Positions 27,184 through 36,077 of a DNA stretch of 64,000 nt are shown here, in pieces (the first letter of the stretch is position 1; every line of letters begins with the position of its first letter). The DNA is taken from positions 1 to 64,000 of the forward strand of contig NZ_BAAAYO010000006.1 in assembly GCF_039536325.1 (NCBI RefSeq). The letters run 5' to 3'. The DNA is from Paenibacillus_AB hodogayensis. Its GTDB lineage: Bacteria; Bacillota; Bacilli; Paenibacillales; NBRC-103111. The notes beneath the pieces were generated by a model that made no database searches, was not told the origin of the DNA, and saw only the letters and a list, made by a program, of their open reading frames with translations. Position numbers and translations under genes: made by a program.

Positions 27184-27600
27184 TTACCCTTGGGCGACCG
27201 CGCTCTCGTCCATATAAATGACTTCCCACAAGTGGCCGTCGATGTCTTGGAAGCTCCAGGCGTACATAAATCCATGATCCGTCTTGTCTTTGCTCGGCTT
27301 CCCGCCCGTGGACAACGCTTTGTTGACGATTTCGTCGACCTGTTCCCGGCTGGACGCCGATAGAGCGACGATCACTTCCGCCGTTCGGGATGCGTCGGCG
27401 ACTTCCTTCGTCGTGAACGTGCGGAAAAAAGGTTCGACGAGCAGCATGGCGAAAATATGCTCGCTGATCACCATACAAGCTGCATTGTCGTCCGTAAATT
27501 GCGGGTTGAACTCAAACCCGAGGCCGGAAAAGAAAGCCATCGTTTGCTTCAAATCTTTGACCGGTAAATTCACGAATATTTTATCTGCTGTCGTTGCCAT
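27184..27600 (-). CDS. VOC family protein (glyoxalase/bleomycin-resistance-like)
   Basis: A 138-aa protein with the strand-helix opening IFVNLPVKDLKQTMAFFSGL and the closing HGFMYAWSFQDIDGHLWEVI, including the usual GHLWE metal-site region. This subgroup is common in Bacilli and mostly uncharacterised. The ATG at 27600 is chosen because CGAGGTGATT lies upstream; an earlier start at 27642 has no site. It stands alone, with its own terminator. Confidence 0.82.
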   Translation of the reverse strand: MATTADKIFVNLPVKDLKQTMAFFSGLGFEFNPQFTDDNAACMVISEHIFAMLLVEPFFRTFTTKEVADASRTAEVIVALSASSREQVDEIVNKALSTGGKPSKDKTDHGFMYAWSFQDIDGHLWEVIYMDESAVAQG

Positions 27601-27709
27601 ACCAGAATCACCTCGATCGTAGAATGTGTTTCGCCGTTTCACCCCTTTAGTTTACCATACGGCGGGATGTCGGATTTCTCTTCGATTGCGATTTTGCTTT
27701 CGCCGTGCC

Positions 27710-28561
27710 TTACTTCTCCAACACCTTCACTCCGACGCTTACGTCGAGCGTATGGCGTCCGCCGCGGTATACCCCTTGCAGCGGGCTGACGTCGCCATAA
27801 TCGCGTCCGGTTCCGACGCGGATATGGGAGCCAAGCGCCTCCACGTTGTTCGTCGGGTCAAGCCCCACCCAGCCGATGCCGGGAATCATTACCTCGACCC
27901 AAGCGTGCGTGGCGGCGTCGCCGACAAAAGCCGAGTCTTCTCCTATGTACAAATAACCGCTCACATACCGGGTCGGCACGCCCTGCGACCGCAAAACCCC
28001 GATCATGATGTGGGCAAAGTCCTGGCATACCCCTCTTTTTAGGGTATACGCTTCGTTCGCCTTTGTATCGACGTTCGTCGCCTTCGCGTCATAGCCGAAC
28101 GTTTCGTGAATGTAGCTCATCAGCCTCAACGAAAGGCGGACCGGATTGTCCACCGAGCCGACGTCCGACATGATCGCCGCGATCTGCCCGTCTTCCATAA
28201 AGGTATAGGACGTTTCGTTCAAGAAGGCCAAATAGTGCTGGCGGAACAGAGCCGAGCCGAATATGTCGCGCATCTCCGGAGAATTCTCGATCTTGCCGAT
28301 AAACGGGCTCCGCTGCACGCTGACCGTAGACGTCGTCTTCACCTTCAGCGTCTGGTGCTGCTCGGGAATGAAAAACGTCTCCACCTGGTTGCCCCACAGG
28401 TCCGTATATTCCTTGGACATCGACGCAGGGCTGATCTCGGTCCGGTACGACACCACCTTCTGGCAAACGTCGGTTCGCGGCTTCAGCCGGACGTGGTTCA
28501 AGCTTTGATCCACCGGCGTTTCATAATGAAACGTATTCGTATGCTCGATTCGATAAATCAT
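27710..28561 (-). CDS. transglutaminase-like cysteine protease domain protein
   Basis: A 283-aa protein with an N-terminal beta domain (MIYRIEHTNTFHYETPVDQS) and a transglutaminase core with the triad C179 (KRGVCQDFAH), H219 (ATHAWVEV) and D235 (GLDPTNN). No signal peptide is seen, so it should act in the cytoplasm. Family members hydrolyse or transfer peptide amide bonds. The ATG at 28561 follows CAGGAG. It is the third gene of a conserved trio with alpha-E and circularly permuted ATP-grasp proteins, 8 bases from the alpha-E stop. Confidence 0.9.
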   Translation of the reverse strand: MIYRIEHTNTFHYETPVDQSLNHVRLKPRTDVCQKVVSYRTEISPASMSKEYTDLWGNQVETFFIPEQHQTLKVKTTSTVSVQRSPFIGKIENSPEMRDIFGSALFRQHYLAFLNETSYTFMEDGQIAAIMSDVGSVDNPVRLSLRLMSYIHETFGYDAKATNVDTKANEAYTLKRGVCQDFAHIMIGVLRSQGVPTRYVSGYLYIGEDSAFVGDAATHAWVEVMIPGIGWVGLDPTNNVEALGSHIRVGTGRDYGDVSPLQGVYRGGRHTLDVSVGVKVLEK

Positions 28562-28569
28562 GAACAGAG

Positions 28570-29652
28570 TCACTCCTGTATGTATATCATCGCGTCGCGT
28601 TCCACGGTCACGCCGCCCGAATGCAGCGCTTCGGTCAACAGCGCCCCCGCCGCATTGCAGTCGTTTTGGACGCGGTCCAAAAACTTCTCCAGATCGTATA
28701 AAGGCCACTCCCGGATGCGAGCTTCGCCGGATTGCTCGATCAAGCCGCGAAGCGCTTCGCCGATTTTCACCGATTCGAACGAAACCCCTTCCTCTCCGAG
28801 CCGCTCGAGCCCCTGAATGGCATGCTCCACGCAGTAGCGGATCGACCGCGGGAACGCCGGATCGGCCACCAGAAAGGCCAGCACGTCCTGCGTATTCATA
28901 TAAGGCGGATACTGCCGCAAAAAGGCGTCGTAGCCCCCGACCAGCTCAAGCGCAGTCAGCCAGTGGTAATATTGCCGGGAATGGGGCCACTCGCCGGGCT
29001 TTGTCGCGTTGGAGCAGACGACGTTCAGAATGCGCGCCGTTTTCTCGGCCCGCTCCAGCCATTTGCCGAGCTGAACGAACAAGTACGGGGCCCCGCGCGG
29101 CATTAGCGATTCGATCACCCCTTGGGTCGTGAACGAGCTTTGCTTGACCCCCTGCAGAAACGAATGCAGGTCCCCGGTAGCCAGCGGTTCGTCCTCGGCC
29201 TGCTTGACGTTCCAGTACATGTCGTTCAGCGCTTCCCACAGTTCGCGGGGGATGGCGTCGCTCGCCGAGCGTGCGTTGCTGCGGGCGCAAGCAACGCAGT
29301 TCAAGACCGAATTCGGATTGTGCGCGGAGACGGTCAAATAACGCAAAATCGCTTCAAGCTCCATCGGCAGCCCCGTATCACGGTAGTCGGCCAGCGAAGC
29401 GCATATTTCCAGCAAATCCTCCCATTCCCTCTCCCCGCCCAGGCTGTCCGTCCCGAGATCGGCAGCGGCCTCCTTTTCGTCCGGACGATGGTCCGGATTC
29501 GCGGTTGTCCGCAAGTACACGGTTGCCGCCGCCGCTTCCTCCCACGAGCCGGGAATGCGGCCGAGCCGTACGGCGATAATGCGCGCATTGTTTTCCGCCC
29601 GCTCGATATTGCGCGCCATCCAGTAAAACGTGCCGGCGACCCGCCTCAGCAT
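28570..29652 (-). CDS. alpha-E domain-containing protein
   Basis: A 360-aa all-helical protein. It opens with LRRVAGTFYWMARNIERAEN, the hallmark of the alpha-E family (COG2307), with further matching helices such as YLFVQLGKWLERAEKTARIL. Its biochemical role is unknown; it always travels with the neighbouring ATP-grasp and transglutaminase genes. GGGGCGG precedes the ATG at 29652, and the gene overlaps the ATP-grasp stop by 7 bases, so it is translationally coupled. Confidence 0.9.
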   Translation of the reverse strand: MLRRVAGTFYWMARNIERAENNARIIAVRLGRIPGSWEEAAAATVYLRTTANPDHRPDEKEAAADLGTDSLGGEREWEDLLEICASLADYRDTGLPMELEAILRYLTVSAHNPNSVLNCVACARSNARSASDAIPRELWEALNDMYWNVKQAEDEPLATGDLHSFLQGVKQSSFTTQGVIESLMPRGAPYLFVQLGKWLERAEKTARILNVVCSNATKPGEWPHSRQYYHWLTALELVGGYDAFLRQYPPYMNTQDVLAFLVADPAFPRSIRYCVEHAIQGLERLGEEGVSFESVKIGEALRGLIEQSGEARIREWPLYDLEKFLDRVQNDCNAAGALLTEALHSGGVTVERDAMIYIQE

Positions 29653-31115
29653 ACGAGGCCGCCCCTTTCCTGCAGCACCCAGGTGTCCTTGCCGCCGCCT
29701 CCTTGGGACGAATTGACGACCAGCGAGCCTTCCTTGAGCGCTACCCGCGACAGCCCTCCCGGCAGCACATGCGTATGGTCGCCGCCGCGCATCGCGAAGA
29801 CGCGCAGATCGATATGGCACGGGTACACCCGGTCGTCGTGCTGGTGCAGCGTCGGCGCCCGCGACAGCTTGACCGTTGGCTGGGCGATATACTGCTCGGG
29901 GTTGGCCATCATTTTCTCCCGGAACAGGACGATTTCCTCTTCAGTCGCGTGAGGTCCGATCAGCATGTCGTAACCGCCCGATGCCCCTACGTTTTTGATA
30001 ACCAGCCTGTCCATTCGTTCGAATACATATTCCCTTTGCTCCGGATCGTTCAGCAGCAGCGTCGGAACGTTCGGAATAATCGGCTCCTCGTTCAAATAAT
30101 AGCGGATCATGTCCGGGACGTAGGCGTATACGCCTTTATGGTCGGCTATGCCGTTGCCAAGCCCGTTCAGAATGGAAACGTTACCCCGGCAATGGGCGTC
30201 GAACAGACCGGGCACGCCGATCATGGAATCCGGGCGAAATGCCAGCGGGTCCAGAAAATCGTCGTCGATGCGCCGGTATATAATATCGACCCGCTGCAGC
30301 CCGCGGATCGTCCTCTCGTATACATAGCCGTCCAGTACGGCCAGATCGCCGCCCTCGACCAGCTCGATGCCCATCTGACGGGCCAGAAACGCATGATCGT
30401 AGTAGGCCGAGTTGTACGGACCCGGCGTCAGCAGCACGGCGCGCGGAAGGCCAGGGCCACGAAACCCAGCCGGGGCGTGATTGAGCATCGTCTCGTGCAG
30501 CACCCCGAACTGGTGTTCGATCGACATAATCTGCTGGCTGCGGAACAGCTCCGGGAACACGTGCCGCATTACGTTGCGGTTCTCGTAGACGTAGGCGATG
30601 CCCGAAGGGTTGCGCAGATTGTCCTCCAGCACCCGGTATTCGCCGAAGTCGTCGCGGATCAGGTCGATGCCCGCCAGAAAAATCCGGCTATTGCGCGGCG
30701 CGCACGAATGGCCGGCAACCTCGGGCCGGTAAGCCGGGTTGTCCAGCACCAGCTTCTCGGGTATGATGCCGTCCCGGACAATAAACTGTTCCCCGTACAC
30801 ATCCTCCAAAAAACAATTTAACGCGCTTACGCGCTGAATCATCCCTTGCTCGATACGCGCCCACTGCGCGGAAGGCACGATAATCGGAATCGGATCGAAA
30901 GGCATAGTCCGCTCCGCTCCGGCGTTATCGTTATATACCGTAAAGGTAACGCCCTGGCGCAAAAAGCGGTTCTGGGCCGTCTCATGCTTGCGGCGCAGCT
31001 CGTCGGCGGGCAGCTGGTGAAGCGCCCGATAAACCGTCTCGTAGTGCGTCTTCGGCGTGCCGCAGGGTTCCAACATTTCATCGTAAAATGATCCGGTTTC
31101 ATAGAGCATGTGCAT
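29646..31115 (-). CDS. circularly permuted ATP-grasp type 2 protein
   Basis: A 489-aa protein (COG2308-like). It contains PIIVPSAQWARIEQGMIQRV, FLAGIDLIRDDFGEYRVLED and RRIDDDFLDPLAF, with the glycine-rich LVIKNVGASGGYDMLIGP and the Mg-binding region CHIDLRVFAM near the end, as in circularly permuted ATP-grasp enzymes. Known theory places them as peptide ligases acting with alpha-E and transglutaminase partners. GGGAGGAG lies 13 bases before the ATG at 31115; the ATG at 31109 is an alternative. First gene of the trio. Confidence 0.9.
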   Translation of the reverse strand: MHMLYETGSFYDEMLEPCGTPKTHYETVYRALHQLPADELRRKHETAQNRFLRQGVTFTVYNDNAGAERTMPFDPIPIIVPSAQWARIEQGMIQRVSALNCFLEDVYGEQFIVRDGIIPEKLVLDNPAYRPEVAGHSCAPRNSRIFLAGIDLIRDDFGEYRVLEDNLRNPSGIAYVYENRNVMRHVFPELFRSQQIMSIEHQFGVLHETMLNHAPAGFRGPGLPRAVLLTPGPYNSAYYDHAFLARQMGIELVEGGDLAVLDGYVYERTIRGLQRVDIIYRRIDDDFLDPLAFRPDSMIGVPGLFDAHCRGNVSILNGLGNGIADHKGVYAYVPDMIRYYLNEEPIIPNVPTLLLNDPEQREYVFERMDRLVIKNVGASGGYDMLIGPHATEEEIVLFREKMMANPEQYIAQPTVKLSRAPTLHQHDDRVYPCHIDLRVFAMRGGDHTHVLPGGLSRVALKEGSLVVNSSQGGGGKDTWVLQERGGLVC

Positions 31116-31226
31116 GATCGATTCGGCTCCTCCCGATACGTGGATAGCTTTACAAGCACTCATTACCCGTATCGGCCGTTTTTTAAACAAACCGGACCTT
31201 CCCGCTGCCGTGCGGAGACGGCCGCG

Positions 31227-32645
31227 CTAGTGCGCTTCCTGCGCTTTCTGAACCGGGAGAGCCGCCTTCTTGCCGAAGGTGGAGAAATACAGCAGCGCGC
31301 TCGCAATAACGACCAAACTGAGGATCAGAATCAGATTGCCGTATAAAAGCGTTTGCTCGCTCGCCAGCAGCGGATGAAGTGGGAATGCCAGCAGCCGGCG
31401 TTCCATCGCTTTAGCGACCAAAGCCGTGACGACCGCTCCGGATATCGTCGACGTCATATTGAACAGTCCCATGCCGACGCCGATTTGGAGCCCGGGCAAT
31501 ATTTGCGTCACGCTTTCGGTCAAAGCCGTCTGGAGGAAAGAAAAACCGATGTACATCAAGATGAGCGCCGCTCCGATATACCATACCCACAGTCCCACGG
31601 AGGACGATTGCGCGAGCAGGCTGAGAGCGATCAAGCCGAGGCCGGCATAGACGACGAACTTGCATCCGCGCTTGACCGTCAGATGGCCGGCGACTTTGCC
31701 GAAGATGACCGCGCTGATCGCTCCCGGAAACATCAGAAGCCCGATCTGCTCCGTATTCAGCGCGTAGACGTGATGAAGCATCAGCGGAATGACGAACATC
31801 ACCGACATGACTGTGCCGAAGATAAGAAAACCGATCAGAAGCCCGCTGCGGTACAGGCGGTTGGAGAACAGGGCCGGGTCGACGAACGGCTCCTTCGCCC
31901 GGCGGATGCGGAAGATAAACAGGATCAACCCCAGCAAGGCCGCAAGCAAATACAACCCGTTCGCCTCCGTCGTAAACAGGATAACCGTCGTCACTACGCT
32001 GCAAAGCAGCGCCGCTCCGATAATATCCAGCCGCCCCGGACCGCGCTCCTCTTCGGGCAGCCGCTTGCGGAAAAACGGAACGGCAACGAGCGCCGGCAGC
32101 GGAACGAGAAACAGAAACGACCAATGGAACGAGCCGGCGATATACCCGCCCAGCACCGGTCCGATCCCGACAGCGAACGAAGCGATCGATGTGATGATGC
32201 CGAACATCCTTCCCCGCTGCTCTGCCGTGAAGAATCGGGCCACCATCACGAAGATAAGCGCCGGGATGGCCGAGCCTCCGGCACCTTGAACGGCTCTCGC
32301 GGCCAGGATGGCCGGATACCACGATTGGCACACGAATCCGAGCAGCGAACCCACGCCATACAGGATGATGCCGATCGTTATGAGCCTCCTTATGCTGTAC
32401 ATATCGGAGAGCTTTCCGAACACGACCATGCCCATCCCGAACGCGATGAAGAAGATCGTGACGACCCAGCTTACGCCCGAAGCGTCGAGGCCGAACTGGG
32501 CGGCGATGTTGGGCGTGGATACATTGAACACCGACTCGTTCAGTACGGCGAAAAAGATGACATAATAAATCCAGGGCACGCTTCGCTTCATCCCCTCCGT
32601 ACTTGCAGCCGGTCTCGCACCGGCGGAGACTTCCGGAACATTCAT
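31227..32645 (-). CDS. MFS drug exporter, DHA2-type (14 segments)
   Basis: A 472-aa membrane transporter. It shows WVVTIFFIAFGMGMVVFGKLSDMYSIRRL (motif A region) and the motif C-like stretch GIGPVLGGYIAGSFHWSFLF, which marks proton-driven antiporters. The opening NESVFNVSTPNIAAQF resembles TetA(L)-like and related exporters. AAGGAAGGAAG lies before the ATG. It is close to but separated by 111 bases from the ATP-grasp gene, and is convergent with nothing; the AraC gene upstream may regulate it. Confidence 0.88.
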   Translation of the reverse strand: MNVPEVSAGARPAASTEGMKRSVPWIYYVIFFAVLNESVFNVSTPNIAAQFGLDASGVSWVVTIFFIAFGMGMVVFGKLSDMYSIRRLITIGIILYGVGSLLGFVCQSWYPAILAARAVQGAGGSAIPALIFVMVARFFTAEQRGRMFGIITSIASFAVGIGPVLGGYIAGSFHWSFLFLVPLPALVAVPFFRKRLPEEERGPGRLDIIGAALLCSVVTTVILFTTEANGLYLLAALLGLILFIFRIRRAKEPFVDPALFSNRLYRSGLLIGFLIFGTVMSVMFVIPLMLHHVYALNTEQIGLLMFPGAISAVIFGKVAGHLTVKRGCKFVVYAGLGLIALSLLAQSSSVGLWVWYIGAALILMYIGFSFLQTALTESVTQILPGLQIGVGMGLFNMTSTISGAVVTALVAKAMERRLLAFPLHPLLASEQTLLYGNLILILSLVVIASALLYFSTFGKKAALPVQKAQEAH

Positions 32646-32857
32646 AACGGGCGACTTCCTTCCTAATCCTTAGATTGATCGCATCACGACCGCTCTCTAT
32701 TCTAGCATTGGCCCTCGAAACGGATTTCTTATCGATTGCGGTATTAGCCCAAGAAAAAAAGCCCGCCGCCCGACGAGCTTTGCCTATAACCTATTAAGAA
32801 CTTCTAGCAAAATCATTAAAGACTCCTAGCAATGAACAAAAACGTTCTGCGGGAAAT

Positions 32858-33658
32858 TTACATGGATGTTTGGCGCTGCGCCATCCGGCTCAAAAACCGG
32901 TTCATGAGCAAGGGCAGCGAGATCAGAATAGGGGGATCGTCCAGACGCGGAGGATACAGCATCACTTCCTGATAAGGAACGGCGCTGAAGGGCTTGACGA
33001 CGATCGGCTCTCGCGAACGGGTGCGAAGCGTCGAGTGCGGAAGCAGGACGTCCACGGACTGCGTTCCCCACGATACCGAGGTCGCCATCATATAATAGGT
33101 GCCCGGCTTTACGCCGGTAAAGCAAAAAGAACCGAGTGCAGACAATACCGTACCGTACAACGGAATGCCTTCCGGAATCGGCCTGGCGAACAAACCGATC
33201 AGTATGACGCCTTGAAACGGTTCCGTGGCCTGCACGGTTCCCTCCACTTTGCCGTAAGGGCTTGCAAGCGGAAACAGCGCTTCGCGCCAGCTATCGAGCT
33301 GCTGCAGCGAGTGCAGATGGCGGTCCGCCAGCAGTGTGGAATTGCGGAACTGAGCCGGCGTAACCCCTATCCGCTCGGTAAAACGCGACGTGAACGTGCC
33401 CAGGCTTTGCTGGCCGATCTCCAGACCGATATCGCGGACGCTCAGCCGGGTGCGGAGCAGCAAATCTTTCGCCTTCTGGAGGCGCAGGGCGGACACGTAA
33501 TAAAGCGGAGACAGTCCGATTCTTTCTTTGAATATGCGCGTGAAATGGTACGGGCTGTAGCCCGCGTATTTGGCAAGGCTGGAAAGCGGTAGCGGGTCAT
33601 AAATGTGCTCGTGAATGTAAGCGATCACCCCGTCTATTTCGGAATATCGGTAAGACAC
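32858..33658 (-). CDS. AraC family transcriptional regulator
   Basis: A 266-aa regulator with the DNA-binding domain at the N-terminus: YAGYSPYHFTRIFKERIG and LEIGQQSLGTFTSRFTERIG are its two helix-turn-helix signatures. A C-terminal ligand domain of about 150 residues follows. The GTG at 33658 (reading SYRYSEIDGVIAYIHEHI next) has AAGGTGGAGG just upstream and is preferred over an ATG at 33730 without a site. It reads toward the MFS exporter, 212 bases away, and is a candidate activator of it. Confidence 0.85.
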   Translation of the reverse strand: MSYRYSEIDGVIAYIHEHIYDPLPLSSLAKYAGYSPYHFTRIFKERIGLSPLYYVSALRLQKAKDLLLRTRLSVRDIGLEIGQQSLGTFTSRFTERIGVTPAQFRNSTLLADRHLHSLQQLDSWREALFPLASPYGKVEGTVQATEPFQGVILIGLFARPIPEGIPLYGTVLSALGSFCFTGVKPGTYYMMATSVSWGTQSVDVLLPHSTLRTRSREPIVVKPFSAVPYQEVMLYPPRLDDPPILISLPLLMNRFLSRMAQRQTSM

Positions 33659-33777
33659 GAATCCTCCACCTTCCTCAGCCGTTGCGGGCAGCGCCCCTTC
33701 AGGCTCATTATACAGAACTGATGTTCGCATTCATAGTACCATATCTTTCATGAGGATGGAACCGCTTGAATAAAAAA

Positions 33778-33816
33778 AAGACCCATCGTCCAGAGGGAAC
33801 CGGACAAAAGGGTCTT
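33778..33816 (-). terminator. terminator of the DUF2325 gene
   Basis: AAGACCC/GGGTCTT outer arms with inner GTCC/GGAC pairing, followed on the minus strand by eight or more T. Confidence 0.8.
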
Positions 33817-33859
33817 CGATAAGAAATGCCAATCGTTCGAATGGAACGGCAGCCGGCGT

Positions 33860-34156
33860 TTAGCCGACCAGTTGGAGCGCCTTCTTCAAGGCGCCGGACG
33901 CGCCGAAGCCGTCATGATAGTCGATTTTTTTGCCATGCTTCTCGGCCAGCTCGCGCACCGCCCACATAGATGTATGCTTGATCGCGCCTTTTAATATAAT
34001 AATAACGTCCGCTTTATTGATGATCCGTTGAAAATAGTGCTCTACAGAGCCTCCGCCCGTCTTGCCGTCATGATGCTCGACGATCAAGCCGTTCTTCTCG
34101 CCCAATTTCTTGAACGTATCCGTCTGACTTCCTCCGATAATCGCTACCGTCTTCAT
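33860..34156 (-). CDS. DUF2325 domain-containing protein
   Basis: A 98-aa protein with the DUF2325 pattern: it opens KTVAIIGGSQTDTFKKLGEK, has EHHDGKTGGG in the middle and ADVIIILKGAIKHTSMWAVR, a Rossmann-like strand-helix. The family is widespread in Firmicutes and its role is unknown; no catalytic residues are evident. TAGGAGGAG lies before the ATG and a strong terminator follows, so it is a single-gene unit. Confidence 0.85.
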   Translation of the reverse strand: MKTVAIIGGSQTDTFKKLGEKNGLIVEHHDGKTGGGSVEHYFQRIINKADVIIILKGAIKHTSMWAVRELAEKHGKKIDYHDGFGASGALKKALQLVG

Positions 34157-34303
34157 GCCGACTCCTCCTATAAGTAAAATGGCTTAGCTTGCTCCGGCTT
34201 CCCTTGGTTCTATCTTTATATTAACTCAAAATTACCAAATGTCAATTGGAATAGTCGGAATTATTTTTTTATCCTACCTTCCTTGCCCCGTCCGTACAAA
34301 TCC

Positions 34304-34332
34304 GTGACGTATCCCTGCTCATCGGGTACAAT
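34304..34332 (+). promoter_or_regulatory. possible promoter of the nuclease gene
   Basis: GTGACG (34304-34309), a 17-base spacer and TACAAT (34327-34332), 42 bases before the TTG start. The -35 is only a partial match. Confidence 0.45.
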
Positions 34333-34374
34333 AAAAATTGGAAAAAACCGGATTTTTCAGGGAGGAACGATACG

Positions 34375-36075
34375 TTGAACAAACAAAATCGACGAGTCCC
34401 CGACCTTACATCTTCGACGGGCAAGAAGGACTCCACCATTACGCAGACGCAAAATAGACCTGATCTGGCCGATTTGCCGCCGATCGAGCTGCTGCAGCGT
34501 TCGATCGGCAATCGGGCAACGGGCATGCTGATTCAGCGCAAGCTTACCAATATCTCTTCCGACACTTTAGAGTCGCCAGCCGGAGCGATCCGCTCCGCGC
34601 TTGGCAACCTCCCCGTCAGCAAAATGCTGCTGCCCGGCTCTCAGCCGGCCGAGGATCAGGAACGTCCGAAGAAGGTCGAAGCGGAGATAACGAAGAAGAC
34701 GCTGCGGGATTCGGATCGGAAAAACAGCGGCAATCTGAGCAAGGTGACGACGATGGCGCGTGCGGAGCAAGTGCTTTTGCAGGGAGCGGACGTCAAAAAG
34801 TTTTACGACGCCGGGCATCTCGTCGCCGATCAGTTAGTCGGAGGCACGGACGATTCGTTCACGATGTGGAATTTGGCGCCGCAAGCGTCGGAGTTTAATG
34901 CTCCCGCCTACGCCCAGGTGATGGAGGAGGAGGTCAAGAAAGCGGCCAAGGGCGGCCGAACCGTCAAGGTCGAAGTCGAGGTAGACTATCCCGACGGCGG
35001 CAGCTATGATGTTCGGATCGGGGACCTGCTGAAGCGCAATATCGTTCCTTGGGAAAAGTTCGGCACCGACCATGTCCGGATCGGCAGCAAGCTGTTCCCG
35101 AATACAAAGCTGGATGAAGCGATCTCCATTCCCCGGCGTATTCCGACCGACTGGAAGATGGATGCGACGGTCGTGTCCGGCAAACCGCTCCCGGCTGCCG
35201 AGAAACCGGCATCCTCCGGGGAGAACGCCGCCAAGTCCGTCCCTCCGAGCGTTTGGGGCAGCGCGAATCCGACGATCGGCGAGCCGTATGCGTTCTCCGT
35301 AAGCGATTCCGCCCGTACGCACGACAAGCTGGTCATGGACCAGACCGGGAAACGGACGCTGATCGCCAAGCAGTGGGCTCCGTCCGTCGGCGGCGCGAGA
35401 GCGGAGGATGTCGCTTCCCTCGTCTCCCATACGTTCCCCGATTTGGGGAGCAACGACGAGATCATCGCCAAGCTGATGACGGACGGAGGCATCGTAGAAC
35501 TGCTGCACAAGGCGGCCACCGACGTATCCGAATCGCTGAAGAGCGCATTGACTGGCATGACCAAGCTGCTAGACCCTACCCTGTTGGACGAATCGGTCAT
35601 GGAATACGGGGACAAGATCCAGAAGCTTCTACAAGACAGCCACACCGCACGGCAAACCAAGGATTTGAAAAACGCCGTCGATTTCCTGGTCCGCGCAAAG
35701 CAGATGGCGGAAGACATGATCGAAGAGATTCGGAAGGCGGAGAAGGAGCAGGCGGAGACGTTCACATTCCCCCTATCGACAGCCCGGGAGCTGGAAAGGT
35801 GGAATGCGGAGTTCGTGACGCCGAAGGAACGGGAATCCGTGAATTTGACGGAAGCGAGCAAACAGTTCAAAGGCGGCTCCTATGAGCCGCTCTACTTGAA
35901 CGATAAAGGCGGAGAATTCCGCTTCTTTTCTTTCGGCGTCCCGGCGGATATAAATGAGGCGATCCGGGTCGGACCGCCGATCGCCCCCTTCGATATGGTT
36001 GTCGTTACCTCGTCGGTGTTCCAAGAAAGCCCCGGGTTGTGGCGCATCGCCTACAAGCACCCCGGCTCCTTGTAA
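34375..36075 (+). CDS. predicted secreted nuclease toxin with eCIS-cargo-type motif
   Basis: A 566-aa protein starting at TTG with GGGAGG upstream. Residues 38-56 read ELLQRSIGNRATGMLIQRK, the LQRxIGNxAVxxLIQ motif found at the head of DUF4157-type proteins and cargo linked to extracellular contractile injection systems. Residues 138-200 look like a DNA/RNA non-specific endonuclease: D145-A-G-H148 LVADQLVGG, then N166 and N175 and an M-E-E-E segment, as in secreted polymorphic toxins. Residues 290-566 are helical and unassigned. There is no signal peptide, as expected for injected cargo. No immunity or injection-system gene adjoins it. Toxin role is inference. Confidence 0.65.
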   Translation: MNKQNRRVPDLTSSTGKKDSTITQTQNRPDLADLPPIELLQRSIGNRATGMLIQRKLTNISSDTLESPAGAIRSALGNLPVSKMLLPGSQPAEDQERPKKVEAEITKKTLRDSDRKNSGNLSKVTTMARAEQVLLQGADVKKFYDAGHLVADQLVGGTDDSFTMWNLAPQASEFNAPAYAQVMEEEVKKAAKGGRTVKVEVEVDYPDGGSYDVRIGDLLKRNIVPWEKFGTDHVRIGSKLFPNTKLDEAISIPRRIPTDWKMDATVVSGKPLPAAEKPASSGENAAKSVPPSVWGSANPTIGEPYAFSVSDSARTHDKLVMDQTGKRTLIAKQWAPSVGGARAEDVASLVSHTFPDLGSNDEIIAKLMTDGGIVELLHKAATDVSESLKSALTGMTKLLDPTLLDESVMEYGDKIQKLLQDSHTARQTKDLKNAVDFLVRAKQMAEDMIEEIRKAEKEQAETFTFPLSTARELERWNAEFVTPKERESVNLTEASKQFKGGSYEPLYLNDKGGEFRFFSFGVPADINEAIRVGPPIAPFDMVVVTSSVFQESPGLWRIAYKHPGSL

Positions 36076-36077
36076 GC

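Noticed and set aside
26931..27275. Open frames between cysJ and the VOC gene
   Set aside because: They overlap the VOC terminator and show no family similarity.
31353..32666. A 437-codon plus-strand open frame
   Set aside because: It is the reverse of the DHA2-type exporter gene; composition is rich in Gln, Arg and Asp as expected of antisense frames.
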